Shown: one piece after another, positions 55,159-63,873 of the stretch | Numbering within the stretch: position 1 is the stretch's first letter | How the letters are laid out: the number at the start of each line of letters is the position of its first letter | Assembly (NCBI GenBank): GCA_030837965.1 | Contig: JAUTXP010000025.1 | Coordinates: 1 to 64,000, forward strand | Length of the DNA: 64,000 nucleotides | Reading direction: 5' to 3' | From: Acidimicrobiaceae bacterium | GTDB taxonomy: Bacteria > Actinomycetota > Acidimicrobiia > Acidimicrobiales > JAUTXP01 | Notes under the pieces: model-generated | The model's database searches: none | Told to the model about the DNA's origin: nothing | What the model saw: the letters and a program-made list of their open reading frames with translations, nothing else | Translations under genes and position numbers: made by a program

Positions 55159-55652
55159 GCGCTGAGCTTCAGGAACGGCTCCCAGTCGGGACGGACCGAG
55201 CCGGTGGCCACGAGGATCCAGATGCGCTCGCGCGGCACCGTGGGCTTCTTGCGCAGGATGAGTCCCGACTCGTGCAGCAGCCGGTCCTCCTTGCGCATGT
55301 TGCAGGGCCGGCACGCGGCCACCACGTTGTCCCACGTGTGGGTGCCGCCCTTGGAGCGGGGCACGACGTGGTCGATGTTCTCGGCCGCGGCTCCGCAGTA
55401 CTGACAGGTGTGGCCGTCGCGGGCGAACACGGCCTTGCGGTTCAAGGCCACTCGGGCCTGATACGGCACCTTGACGAAGTAGCTCAGCCGCACCACCGAG
55501 GGCTCCGGGAAGGAGACCCGCTCGGCGTGGAAGACCCGGTCCGTGGCCGTCACCAGCTCGGCCTTGGCCGCCATCACCAGCATGAGGGCCCGACGGCTGG
55601 GCACCACGCACAACGGCTCGAAGCTGGCGTTCAGCACCAGTGCCCGCGGCAT
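55155..55652 (-). CDS. HNH endonuclease
   Basis: A 165-residue actinobacterial HNH protein. VFARDGHTCQYCG and CRPCNMRKEDRLLHE give the zinc-binding Cys pairs, and NIDHVVPRSKGGTHTWDNVVAA the His/Asn active site, read in parts. The N-terminal half (ALVLNASFEPLCVVPSRRAL) is conserved in this chromosomal family. It is not clearly linked to a mobile element, and its cellular role is unknown. It is coupled to the lipoate-ligase-like gene. Confidence 0.9.
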   Translation of the reverse strand: MPRALVLNASFEPLCVVPSRRALMLVMAAKAELVTATDRVFHAERVSFPEPSVVRLSYFVKVPYQARVALNRKAVFARDGHTCQYCGAAAENIDHVVPRSKGGTHTWDNVVAACRPCNMRKEDRLLHESGLILRKKPTVPRERIWILVATGSVRPDWEPFLKLSA

Positions 55653-55682
55653 GCCCGTCCGACCTGTCCTAGTGGCTCTACT

Positions 55683-55698
55683 GTCCGACCGATCGGAC
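55683..55698. promoter_or_regulatory. Inverted repeat upstream of HNH gene
   Basis: GTCCG-ACCGAT-CGGAC lies about 30 bp upstream of the HNH start and could be an operator. TAGGAC lies closer to the start as a weak -10. Confidence 0.25.
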
Positions 55699-55728
55699 CG
55701 GCATTGGTGGAACGAGCATCCTCTGAGG

Positions 55729-55971
55729 CTACCGCGCCAGCCTGCGCATCGACCTGCACCATTCCAGGTAGGTGACGACGTCGGCGGGCTCGGGCTGGTG
55801 GCCGGGGTCGCCGTACATGGTCTGAAGGCGGAAGGCGAGGTAGGCCGGGTCGGGTGTGGGCAGGTACGGCCTGCGCCGCCACCAGCCCCGCGGCGCGAGC
55901 AGGCCGACTTGGACGACCGCTGTCCCCCACAGCCGCGGCCGGGTCAGGACGGCGAGTGCCGCGGCCTTCAT
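55729..55971 (-). CDS. Small conserved actinobacterial protein
   Basis: An 80-residue protein with LTRPRLWGTAVVQVGLLAPRGWWRRRPYLPTPDPAYLAFRLQTMYGD, read in parts. Small proteins with the PRGWWRRxPxLPxPDxxYxxFRxxTxYG pattern are common in actinobacteria, with no assigned function. The ATG overlaps the stop of the SnoaL-like gene (ATGA at 55968-55971), which supports it as a real gene. Confidence 0.75.
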   Translation of the reverse strand: MKAAALAVLTRPRLWGTAVVQVGLLAPRGWWRRRPYLPTPDPAYLAFRLQTMYGDPGHQPEPADVVTYLEWCRSMRRLAR

Positions 55972-56306
55972 CCCTTGACGTACGAGAGCTTCTCGGCCAC
56001 CTTGCCGTCGCGGATGCGCATGACGTCCACGCCGCGGACATGGCCGTCGCCCCAGTCGTACCGCCACCGCTGTGTCCACCGCTCCCCATCGCCCCACAGC
56101 TCCTCGACGGTGAATCGAGCTTGGGGCGAGTCGGCGAAGAGCTGGGACCACGCGCCGCGCACGGCCGCCTGCCCCTCGTAGCGCACGCCGTCGGGCGCGG
56201 GCGACGTGCTCTCGAACACGGCGTCGTCGGTCATGAGGGCCATGACCGCGTCCAGGTCCTGACCGTTGAAGGCGGCGTTGAAGGCGTCGACGATGTCTTT
56301 GCTCAT
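55968..56306 (-). CDS. SnoaL-like / NTF2-fold protein
   Basis: A 112-residue NTF2-fold protein: IVDAFNAAFNGQDLDAVMALMTDDAVFEST is the first half and VRGVDVMRIRDGKVAEKLSYVKG the last, read in parts. Such proteins bind or isomerise small hydrophobic molecules; the function here is unknown. It lies 19 bp after the acyl-CoA dehydrogenase gene on the same strand and overlaps the next small gene. Confidence 0.85.
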   Translation of the reverse strand: MSKDIVDAFNAAFNGQDLDAVMALMTDDAVFESTSPAPDGVRYEGQAAVRGAWSQLFADSPQARFTVEELWGDGERWTQRWRYDWGDGHVRGVDVMRIRDGKVAEKLSYVKG

Positions 56307-56325
56307 GGGCTTGTGCGGTCGCCGC

Positions 56326-57576
56326 TCAGCGCCGGCTCGACTCGTTCCACGGGCCGGTGTCGGCCTTGGGCTCCTTGGGCAGGCCCAGCACCATCTCGCC
56401 GATGATGTTGCGCTGGATCTGGCTGGTGCCCGCGTAGATCGTGCCCGCCCTTGCATTGAGGAACGTGCCCGCCCACGACGCGCTCGAGTTGGGTGCGCCC
56501 GGCTGATCGGCCTGGAACGCGCTGGCGGGCGGGCGGCCGGTGGGGGCCAAGCCGTCCAGGCCCATGATGTCCATGGACAACTCGGTGACCTTGCAGTGGT
56601 ACTCGCTCCAGTTCAGCTTGGAGATGGACGCCTCCGCTCCCGGGTGTCCGCCTTGCAGCCACTGGGTCAGGGTGCGCATGCCGAGGTACCGCATGATCTC
56701 GACCTTGCTGTAGCACCACGCCAGGCGCTGGCGGATGAGCGGGTCGTCGGCCTTGCCGTACTGCTGGGCCAAGGCCAGCAGGCGGTCGAGCTCGGTCTTG
56801 AAGATGATGGGCAGGACGGCCGCGGCCTCGCCCCGTTCGAAGCCGAGCAGCGTCATGGCCACGGCCCAGCCGCCGTTGACCTCGCCGATCACGTTCTCCT
56901 TGGGCGTGCGCGCGTCGGTGAAGAAGACCTCGTTGAACTCCGACTCGCCCGAGATCATCTTGATGGGCCGCACCTCGACGCCGGGCTGGTCCATGGGGCA
57001 CAGCAGGAAGGTGATGCCGCGATGCTTGGGGGCGGTGGGATCGGTGCGGCCGAGCACGAAGATCCAGTTGGCCAGATGGCCAGCCGACGTCCAGATCTTT
57101 TGGCCGTTGATCACCCACTCGTCGCCGTCCAACTCGGTCCTGCACCCGAGGTTGCCCAGGTCCGACCCGGCGTTGGGCTCGGAGTAGCCCTGGCACCACT
57201 TGTCCTCGCCGGACAGGATGCGGGGAAGGAAGTGGCGTTTCTGGTCCTCGGTGCCCCACTGGATGATGGTGTTGCCGACCATCTGGATGCCGAAGACGTC
57301 GTTGGGACCGCCTTGGGGGACGCCCGCCTTGGCGAACTCCTCGGCGATGACGACCTGCTCCAACGGGGTCAGGTCTTGGCCGCCGTAAGCCTTGGGCCAC
57401 GACACGGCCAGGTAGCCGTTCTCGAACAGCGTGTTGCGCCAGTCGGTGGCGAAGGCCTGGGCCGCCTCCTTGTCCAAGGCGCCAATGCCCTTCCAGTGGG
57501 CGGGGAGGTGCTCGGCGAGGAAGGCCTGGACCTTCTCGCGGTAGGCCTCGGCTTCGGCGGGATAACGCACGTCCAT
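56326..57576 (-). CDS. Acyl-CoA dehydrogenase
   Basis: A 416-residue FAD acyl-CoA dehydrogenase. The FAD/substrate motifs are WCQGYSEPNAGSDLGNL and WVINGQKIWTSAGHLANW, and the C-terminal YAGTSQIQRNIIGEMVLGLP is typical. The catalytic base cannot be fixed with certainty; a Glu or Asp in the region around residue 245 would be expected for short-chain types. It oxidises an acyl-CoA to the enoyl-CoA, passing electrons to ETF; long-chain and actinobacterial steroid-type substrates are both possible. ATG at 57576 begins MDVRYPAEAEAYREKV. Confidence 0.92.
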   Translation of the reverse strand: MDVRYPAEAEAYREKVQAFLAEHLPAHWKGIGALDKEAAQAFATDWRNTLFENGYLAVSWPKAYGGQDLTPLEQVVIAEEFAKAGVPQGGPNDVFGIQMVGNTIIQWGTEDQKRHFLPRILSGEDKWCQGYSEPNAGSDLGNLGCRTELDGDEWVINGQKIWTSAGHLANWIFVLGRTDPTAPKHRGITFLLCPMDQPGVEVRPIKMISGESEFNEVFFTDARTPKENVIGEVNGGWAVAMTLLGFERGEAAAVLPIIFKTELDRLLALAQQYGKADDPLIRQRLAWCYSKVEIMRYLGMRTLTQWLQGGHPGAEASISKLNWSEYHCKVTELSMDIMGLDGLAPTGRPPASAFQADQPGAPNSSASWAGTFLNARAGTIYAGTSQIQRNIIGEMVLGLPKEPKADTGPWNESSRR

Positions 57577-57651
57577 TGGCGCAGGGTACCCCCGGCGTCC
57601 CTCGGGCGCCCGTCCTGCGCGCACGCGCCTCTGTACCGGTTCTTGGACGAA

Positions 57652-57671
57652 TGCCGCCCTATACGGCGGCA
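57652..57671. promoter_or_regulatory. Inverted repeat upstream of acyl-CoA dehydrogenase
   Basis: TGCCGCC-CTATAC-GGCGGCA is a 7-bp perfect inverted repeat with 6-nt spacer about 80 bp upstream of the start. It could be a repressor site; TATAGG on the minus strand within it may be a -10. Confidence 0.3.
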
Positions 57672-57774
57672 AACGTGCAAAGTACGGCCGCTATTTGTAC
57701 CACTCGGCCACGCCGCCGTGGTCGGGACCGTCGTGGGCGACGCGGCCGTGGTGAGGGTGGTCGGCGGAACTGGG

Positions 57775-57821
57775 ATTTGGGCGTAGTTGTGGTCCCTTAC
57801 GGGCCACAACTACGCCCAAAT
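57775..57821. repeat. Family 2 palindrome after ROK gene
   Basis: ATTTGGGCGTAGTTGTGG at 57775-57792 pairs with its complement at 57804-57821; inner CCC/GGG extends it to 21 bp with loop TTAC and a bulged T. The ends match the palindrome at 34160-34208. It lies 29 bp past the ROK stop and may end that transcript. Confidence 0.85.
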
Positions 57822-57850
57822 GCGGCTGGCAGGGTCCCCTGGCCGGTTGG

Positions 57851-58735
57851 TCAGAGAAGCGCCAAGGGGAGGGTGCCCAGGGCGCGCCAGGCCACGGCCG
57901 CGGCACCGACCAACGGGCCGTCGTGGCCCAGCCCGCCGGGCTCGATCCGCGCCCCCGCGGCAAATGACAGGCGGGCCGACTCGGCCAACGAGCGCCGGGC
58001 CGCGGCGAAGAAGGGCTCGCCCCACCCCAACGCCACCGACCCCGACACGACCACCAGCCGCAGGTCCAACAGGCTGACCACCGACGCGATGGCGCGCCCC
58101 AGCTTCACGCCCGCGGCGTCGATGACCGCGGCCCCGGCCGACGCCGCAGGCGCGCCCGTGACTGCGGCGATGGCGGTGCCAGAGATCTCCGCCTCCAGGC
58201 ACCCCCTCGCCCCGCACGGGCACAGCCGACCTCGGGGCTCGACGATCACGTGACCCACGTGGCCCGCGTTGTCGCTGGCCCCGTCGAGCAGCCGGCCGTC
58301 CACCACCACGCCGCCGCCCACACCGGTGGACACGACCATGGCCATGTAGTTGCGCTCGCCCGCGGCCGCGCCCGTCCATCCCTCGCCGAGCGCCAGCGCC
58401 TTGGCGTCGTTGTCCACGAACGTGGGCACGTCCATCAACGCGGCCAGCCGGGCCCGCAAAGGGAAGTCGCGCCACGTCGGGATGTTGAGCGGCGACACCA
58501 ACTCGCCGCCCGGGCTCATGGGCCCGCCGCAGCCGACGCCGCACGCCACGATCACCGCCCCACCGGGAAGCGCAGCAGGAACCCCAGCGCGCACCTCATC
58601 GACCAGCTTCACCACCACGGCCCACGGGTCCACGCCGGTGGCAGCCTGGAGGCTTCCCACCACCGCGCCCGCCGAGTCGACCAGGCCCACGGCGACCTTG
58701 GTCCCGCCGATGTCGACGGCCAGCGCCAGGTCCAC
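57851..58735 (-). CDS. ROK-family sugar kinase
   Basis: A 294-residue ROK kinase with a GTG start. AVDIGGTKVAVGLVD is the ATP-binding phosphate loop, VDNDAKALALGEGW holds the catalytic Asp, MVVSTGVGGGVVVDG is the second loop, and HVGHVIVEPRGRLCPCGARGCLE is the ROK zinc motif, read in parts. It probably phosphorylates glucose or N-acetyl-hexosamine. It has no N-terminal DNA-binding domain, so it is an enzyme rather than a NagC-type repressor. An upstream GTG (58762) is an alternative start. It is divergent from the MoxR gene. Confidence 0.9.
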   Translation of the reverse strand: MDLALAVDIGGTKVAVGLVDSAGAVVGSLQAATGVDPWAVVVKLVDEVRAGVPAALPGGAVIVACGVGCGGPMSPGGELVSPLNIPTWRDFPLRARLAALMDVPTFVDNDAKALALGEGWTGAAAGERNYMAMVVSTGVGGGVVVDGRLLDGASDNAGHVGHVIVEPRGRLCPCGARGCLEAEISGTAIAAVTGAPAASAGAAVIDAAGVKLGRAIASVVSLLDLRLVVVSGSVALGWGEPFFAAARRSLAESARLSFAAGARIEPGGLGHDGPLVGAAAVAWRALGTLPLALL

Positions 58736-58804
58736 AGCCGAGGAACGTAGCCAATGACGCACAAGTAACCTCGTGCGACGGTCGAGGCGGTAGGGGGAAC
58801 CCAG

Positions 58805-59791
58805 TTGGCGAGACAACGCACGGCGGCGCGCAAACAGCACACCTTCGCCGACACCTTCGAGGCCATCGTCGAGAACTGCGAACGCGTCATCCAGGGCAAG
58901 GAGGAGAGCGTCCGCCTGGCCCTCATGTGCCTCATCGCTGAAGGCCATCTGCTCATCGAGGACGTGCCCGGCGTGGGCAAGACCAGCTTGGCCAAGGCCA
59001 TCGCAGGCTCGCTCGGCTGCGACTGGCAGCGCATCCAGTTCACGCCCGACCTGCTGCCTTCGGACGTCACCGGCGTCACCGTCTACAACCGGGCCAAGGG
59101 CACGTTCGACTTCCGGCCGGGAGGCGTGTTCGCCAACGTGGTGCTGGGCGACGAGATCAACCGGGCCTCGCCCAAGACCCAGTCGGCCCTGCTCGAAGCC
59201 ATGGAGGAGCGCCAGGTCACCGTCGACTCAGTGACCTACGCGCTGCCCGCCCCCTTCATGGTCATCGCCACCCAGAACCCCACCGAGCACGAGGGCACGT
59301 ATCCCCTGCCCGAGAGCCAGCTCGACCGCTTCCTCATGCGCATCCGCATGGGCTATCCGGCCCGCGCCGCGGAGATCGAGATGCTCGACGCCCACGGCAG
59401 CGCCGACCCCATGGACGACTTGGAGCCGGTGGCCTCGGCCGAGGAGGTGCAGGCCATGACCGCGGTCGTGGTCGACATCCACGTGGCCCCGTCGGTCAAG
59501 GGCTACATCGTGGACGTGGCCGCCGCGACCCGCGACCATCCCAGCCTGTCGCTCGGCATGTCGCCGCGCGCCGCACTGGCCTTGCAGCGGGCCAGTCGAG
59601 CCCGCGCCGCAACGGAGGGCCGCGAGTTCGTGTTGCCCGACGATGTGAAGGAAGTGGCCAAGCCCGTGCTCGAACACCGCATGGCCCTCACCCCCGAGGC
59701 TGCATTGGGAGGCATGTTGGCGGGCGACGCACTTGACGACGTGCTGGCCGCCGTGCCCGTGCCCACGGGCCGCTCGGCGGGCCCGGCCTAA
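58805..59791 (+). CDS. MoxR-family AAA+ ATPase
   Basis: A 328-residue MoxR ATPase. Walker A is VPGVGKTSLAKAIAG, Walker B VVLGDEINRASPKTQSALLEAMEE (read in parts), and the sensor I Asn is in IATQNPTEHEGTYPLPESQLDRF. The TTG start has AGGGGG about 8 nt upstream. MoxR proteins act as chaperones that assemble protein complexes, usually together with DUF58/vWA proteins. The next two genes are the standard partners, DUF58 and a transglutaminase. Confidence 0.93.
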   Translation: MARQRTAARKQHTFADTFEAIVENCERVIQGKEESVRLALMCLIAEGHLLIEDVPGVGKTSLAKAIAGSLGCDWQRIQFTPDLLPSDVTGVTVYNRAKGTFDFRPGGVFANVVLGDEINRASPKTQSALLEAMEERQVTVDSVTYALPAPFMVIATQNPTEHEGTYPLPESQLDRFLMRIRMGYPARAAEIEMLDAHGSADPMDDLEPVASAEEVQAMTAVVVDIHVAPSVKGYIVDVAAATRDHPSLSLGMSPRAALALQRASRARAATEGREFVLPDDVKEVAKPVLEHRMALTPEAALGGMLAGDALDDVLAAVPVPTGRSAGPA

Positions 59792-59801
59792 GCCCGCCGC
59801 C

Positions 59802-61013
59802 GTGGTCACCTCCCGCGGCTGGATGGTGGCGGGCGGGGCCATTGTCTTCGGGCTCATGGGACGGCTGCTCGGGATCACCGAGCTGTTCGCACTGGCCGCG
59901 GCCGCCTTGGTGCTCGTCATCGCGTCGACCGTCTACGTGCGCTCCACCCGCTTCTCCCTCGAAGCCGTGCGCGAGCTGCGACCGCCGCGGGTCCACGCGG
60001 GCGCGTCCAGCCGGGTCGAGCTGTCGGTGCGCAACACGTCCAACCGGCGCTCCCCTGTGCTGTCCGCCCGAGACCCCTTCGACGGCGGTCGGCGGTGGGC
60101 CCGCTTCCTGCTGGCTCCGTTGACCCCGGGCGAAGTGGCAAGGGCCGCCTATCGACTGCCCACTGAGCAGCGCGGCGTGTTCGACCTCGGACCGCTCGAC
60201 GTGCAACTGGCCGACCCCTTCGGCCTGGCCACGACCTCCTTTACCGCCGCGCCCGCCACCAAGCTCACCGTCTATCCACGCGTCGACGTCATCGAGCCGC
60301 TGCCGCTGGCCCAGGGCAACGATCCTTACGCGGGGGCCGACCACGCCACATCGCTCTCGTGGTCCGGCGAGGACTTCTATGCCCTGCGGGAGTACCAGAC
60401 GGGCGACGACCTGCGCCGCGTCCATTGGGCGTCCACGGCCAAGCACGACGACTTGATGATCCGACAGGACGAGATGCCGTGGCAGGGTCGGGCCACGGTC
60501 GTGCTCGACGTGCGCAGGGACGTGCACACGGCCGAGTCCCTGGAGGTGGCGGTGTCCGCCGCGGCCAGCATCCTGTCCGCCTGTTGGCGCAGCAACTCGA
60601 TGGTCCGCCTCTTGACGACGGACGGGTTCGACTCCGGCTTCGCCGAAGGCCACGCCCACCGCGAGGCCGTGCTCGAACACCTGGCCGGGGCCCGGCTCGA
60701 CCGACGCACCCACCTCACGCCGGTGCTCGGCGCGCTGCGACGCGAAGGGAACGGCGGCGCCCTCGCCGTCGTTACCACCGCGGGCGCGCCCATGACCGAC
60801 CTCGACGCCGTGGCCCGCCTCCGCACCCGCTATGGATCGGTGACCCTCGTGCTGTTGGAGCGCTCGTTGCTCGACTCGTCTCACTACGCCAAGCACACGG
60901 GCCCGACGGCCGTGCCGCCCGTCGGCGTGCTGGTGCGCGTCGGGGCCGACAGGCCCTTCGCCCAGGCATGGACCGAGGCGCTGCGCAGGGCCAAGACGGC
61001 GGCCCGCCGGTGA
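59802..61013 (+). CDS. DUF58 membrane protein
   Basis: A 403-residue protein with a GTG start. Two N-terminal membrane helices (MVAGGAIVFGLMGRLLG, ELFALAAAALVLVIASTVYV) are followed by a beta domain and the DUF58 motif YQTGDDLRRVHWASTAKHDDLMIRQ, read in parts, near residues 205-228, leading into a vWA-like domain. It lies 10 bp after moxR and overlaps the transglutaminase gene (GTGA). The MoxR-DUF58-transglutaminase set is widespread; its substrate is unknown. Confidence 0.92.
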   Translation: MVTSRGWMVAGGAIVFGLMGRLLGITELFALAAAALVLVIASTVYVRSTRFSLEAVRELRPPRVHAGASSRVELSVRNTSNRRSPVLSARDPFDGGRRWARFLLAPLTPGEVARAAYRLPTEQRGVFDLGPLDVQLADPFGLATTSFTAAPATKLTVYPRVDVIEPLPLAQGNDPYAGADHATSLSWSGEDFYALREYQTGDDLRRVHWASTAKHDDLMIRQDEMPWQGRATVVLDVRRDVHTAESLEVAVSAAASILSACWRSNSMVRLLTTDGFDSGFAEGHAHREAVLEHLAGARLDRRTHLTPVLGALRREGNGGALAVVTTAGAPMTDLDAVARLRTRYGSVTLVLLERSLLDSSHYAKHTGPTAVPPVGVLVRVGADRPFAQAWTEALRRAKTAARR

Positions 61014-63382
61014 CTGCGACCACCACGCAATCGAAGCCGCCGAGGCCGACAGTGCCCACGCCGTCCCAGTCGAAGACGTCGGCCAACGCGGGCCCAACCG
61101 GGTCCACCGCGGCCGAAGACGACGCCTTCTTGGGCTCGGCCCTCGCCCTCACCGCCCTCAGCCTGGTGGCGACCGTCGGCATGGGCAGGCTGTTCAAGGA
61201 CGGGTCCTTCCTCGTTCCCATGGGCGCCACCGCGCTGGCGGTGCACGCCGTGTCGTGGTGGGCCCGCAGGCTCGGGTTGGGCCTGGGCGCGGGCCTGTTG
61301 GCGGGCGTGGGCGCGGTCGGCCTCACCGTCGCGTGGGTCGCCCTCCCGCACACCACGGCCTACGGCATCCCCTGGGCAGGAACGTGGCACGCGGCGGGCC
61401 AGGCCTTGTCCCAGTCATGGGCCGAGTTCTCCAAGGTGGTGGCCCCCGCGCCCGTCACCAAAGGCTTCCTCATCGCGTCCATGGGCGGCGTCGGGGTCAC
61501 GGCCATGCTGGCCGACTGGGCCGCCTATCGCGTGCGGGCCACCTTCGAGCCGCTCCTGCCGTCGTTCACCCTCTTCCTGTTCGCGTCCGCGCTGGGCGCG
61601 CCGCGCCACCGCGCCGCGGCCACCGGCTTCTACGTGGCCGCGGCCCTGCTCTTCCTCGTCGTGCACCAGGCCGCGCTGCGAGCCGACACGACGGCGTGGT
61701 TCGCCAGCCGGTCGCGCGGCGGGGTGGGCGCGCTGTTGCAAGGGGCGGCCGTGATCGGCCTGACCGCGGTATTGGCCGCCGTGTTCGTGGGCCCGTCGCT
61801 GCCCGGCGCCGGTGCCAAGGGCCTCATCAGTTGGCGCAAGGCGGGCGACTCGGGCAACCGAGACCGGGTCACCACCAGTCCGCTGGTCGACATCAGAGGC
61901 AGGCTCGTGTCGCTGTCGGACATCGAGGTGTTCACGGTGAAGTCGACGGCGCGCGCCTACTGGCAGCTCACCACCCTGGATACCTTCGACGGGCGGATCT
62001 GGTCGTCCAACAGCACGTATCGAACGGTGAAGAACACCCTCCCCGGCGGGATCACCGACGAGGTCAAGCAGGCCAAGGTGGTGCAGGACTTCCGCATCGA
62101 GGGGCTGGACGCCATTTGGCTTCCGGTCGCCTACCGCCCGGCGCGCATCGACGGCGTGAAGGGCGTGAGCTACAACGCCGAGCTCGGCAGCATCATCTCC
62201 AAGCAGTCGACCAGCGACGGGCTCGAGTACAAGGTCGAGTCCGAGATCCCCGAGTTCCGGCCTGACGCGCTGGCCACGGCCGACGCCGCGTTGTCGCCGG
62301 GCAGGCGCTTCCTCGATCTGCCCGTGCTGCCCAGCCAGGTTACGCGCCTGGCCCAACAGCTCACGGCCGGCGCGACCACGCAGTACGCCAGGGCCAAGGC
62401 CTTGCAGGACTTCTTCAGGAACAACTTCAAGTACGACCTGCGGGTGCGGCCGGGCCACGACGACCGGGCCCTTCTCAACTTCTTGTTCAGGGATCGCCGG
62501 GGCTACTGCGAACAGTTCGCGGGGGCGTACGCGGCCATGGCCAGGGCCGTGGGCCTGCCCGCCCGGGTGGCGGTCGGCTTCACGCCTGGCGAGCCCGATG
62601 ACGACGGCGTGTTCCACGTCCGGGGCCTCAACGCCCACGCTTGGCCCGAGGTGTTCCTGGGCCAGTTCGGCTGGGTGGCCTTCGAGCCCACGCCGGGCCG
62701 GGGCAGGCCGGGGGCCGAGGCCTACACCGGCGTGGCCGAGGCCCAGGCCAACCCGGCGGACATCACGACGGCCACCACGGCCACCCCAACCACGACCGCC
62801 ACCACGGCCGCGCCGGGCGGCACGGCCACCACTCGGCCGCGCGACTCCCAAGTCGATGCGGGCGGCAACGGCGGGCTGCTCCCGAAGCGGCGGCTCAGCC
62901 CCTTCTTGCGGGCGCTCGCGGTCGTGGCCGTCCTGGCGTTGCTGTGGCTGGTGTCGGTGCCGCTGCTGCTGCGGCGACGAAGGGCCCGTCGGCGGGCGGG
63001 CGCGGCCAACCCCGTCGAGCGGGTACTGGTCGCGTGGCAGGAGGCGGGCGAGGCCCTGGCCCGGGCAGGCACGCCGCAACGACCCTCGGAGACGGTGCAC
63101 GAGTACGCCAGGCGCGGCCCGGCCGCGGCCTCGTTGGACCAAGAGGCGCAACAGGCCATGCACGCCTTGGGCCAGCAGGCCGCGATGGCGAGCTACGCCG
63201 CTGGCGCGTTGCCCGCCGAGACGGTGGCCCGGTCCGTGGCCGCGGCGACAACGGTGGAGGCGGCCGTGCGGCGGCAGGCGGGCTGGCGCACGCGGTGGGC
63301 GTGGATGCTCGACGCTCGGCCGCTGCTGCCCCGTCGGACCCGCCAGATCACCGGCAAAGCCGGCTCGCGCCGCGCCGCCTGA
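61010..63382 (+). CDS. Transglutaminase-like membrane protein (TgpA type, DUF4129 C-terminus)
   Basis: A 790-residue protein with a GTG start. After a low-complexity N-terminus come five or six membrane helices (about 45-270), then an extracellular transglutaminase domain with the catalytic Cys in RRGYCEQFAGAYA near residue 504, His in GLNAHAWPEVF near 544 and Asp/Glu in AFEPTPG near 562. A Thr-rich linker (TTATTATPTTTATTAAP) and one more membrane helix precede a cytoplasmic DUF4129-like domain. It may modify or cross-link envelope proteins. The stop lies 2 bp before palindrome copy 7. Confidence 0.92.
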   Translation: MTATTTQSKPPRPTVPTPSQSKTSANAGPTGSTAAEDDAFLGSALALTALSLVATVGMGRLFKDGSFLVPMGATALAVHAVSWWARRLGLGLGAGLLAGVGAVGLTVAWVALPHTTAYGIPWAGTWHAAGQALSQSWAEFSKVVAPAPVTKGFLIASMGGVGVTAMLADWAAYRVRATFEPLLPSFTLFLFASALGAPRHRAAATGFYVAAALLFLVVHQAALRADTTAWFASRSRGGVGALLQGAAVIGLTAVLAAVFVGPSLPGAGAKGLISWRKAGDSGNRDRVTTSPLVDIRGRLVSLSDIEVFTVKSTARAYWQLTTLDTFDGRIWSSNSTYRTVKNTLPGGITDEVKQAKVVQDFRIEGLDAIWLPVAYRPARIDGVKGVSYNAELGSIISKQSTSDGLEYKVESEIPEFRPDALATADAALSPGRRFLDLPVLPSQVTRLAQQLTAGATTQYARAKALQDFFRNNFKYDLRVRPGHDDRALLNFLFRDRRGYCEQFAGAYAAMARAVGLPARVAVGFTPGEPDDDGVFHVRGLNAHAWPEVFLGQFGWVAFEPTPGRGRPGAEAYTGVAEAQANPADITTATTATPTTTATTAAPGGTATTRPRDSQVDAGGNGGLLPKRRLSPFLRALAVVAVLALLWLVSVPLLLRRRRARRRAGAANPVERVLVAWQEAGEALARAGTPQRPSETVHEYARRGPAAASLDQEAQQAMHALGQQAAMASYAAGALPAETVARSVAAATTVEAAVRRQAGWRTRWAWMLDARPLLPRRTRQITGKAGSRRAA

Positions 63383-63383
63383 T

Positions 63384-63414
63384 CTTTTCCACAGCAGCAG
63401 GTGCTGTGGAAAAG
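63384..63414. repeat. Family A palindrome copy 7 (convergent junction)
   Basis: Arms TTTTCCACAGCA and TGCTGTGGAAAA, loop GCAGG, followed by GATGGAGGGGGTCAG. It fills the 42-bp gap between the transglutaminase gene (stop 63380-63382) and the convergent DUF3040 gene, whose stop TCA lies at 63425-63427. Confidence 0.93.
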
Positions 63415-63424
63415 ATGGAGGGGG

Positions 63425-63802
63425 TCAGTCGTCGGTGCGCTTGAAGCGCTCGCGGAGGCGCTTGCGGGTGTCGCCGAAGACGTCGGGGAAGCCCCGGGAG
63501 CGCACCGACTCGCTGAGCTGTTGCAGCCCGGCTCGCCCCATCCTGCGCAGATTGCGCTCAAAGGCCAACGCCGACACCAGCATGATGGCGAAGCCGGCCA
63601 GGGCCAGCAGGAGCGAGGACAAGAACACGACCACCACGATCAGCCCGACCACCAGGCCCAGGCCCGCCCACTTCATGTTGCGGCCCGCGTGGCGGTAGAC
63701 GGTGGGGCTGTCCTTGACGCCACGCGCGAACGCCGGATCGTTCTCGTAGAAGCTGCGTTCGATCTCGTGCAGGATGCGCTGTTCGTCTTCGCTCAGCGGC
63801 AT
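63425..63802 (-). CDS. DUF3040 membrane protein
   Basis: A 125-residue actinobacterial DUF3040 protein. The family begins MPLSEDEQRILHEIERSFYENDP, which fixes the ATG at 63802. Two membrane helices follow (WAGLGLVVGLIVVVVFL and LLLALAGFAIMLVSALAF), then a basic C-terminus. DUF3040 genes often lie near dinB and the cell-wall cluster in actinobacteria; the function is unknown. Confidence 0.93.
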   Translation of the reverse strand: MPLSEDEQRILHEIERSFYENDPAFARGVKDSPTVYRHAGRNMKWAGLGLVVGLIVVVVFLSSLLLALAGFAIMLVSALAFERNLRRMGRAGLQQLSESVRSRGFPDVFGDTRKRLRERFKRTDD

Positions 63803-63873
63803 GGCCACCCCTTACACGCCCGTCCGGCCACGAACCATCTTCGCGCAGGGAGGGCACGGCAACAACGCGTCCC

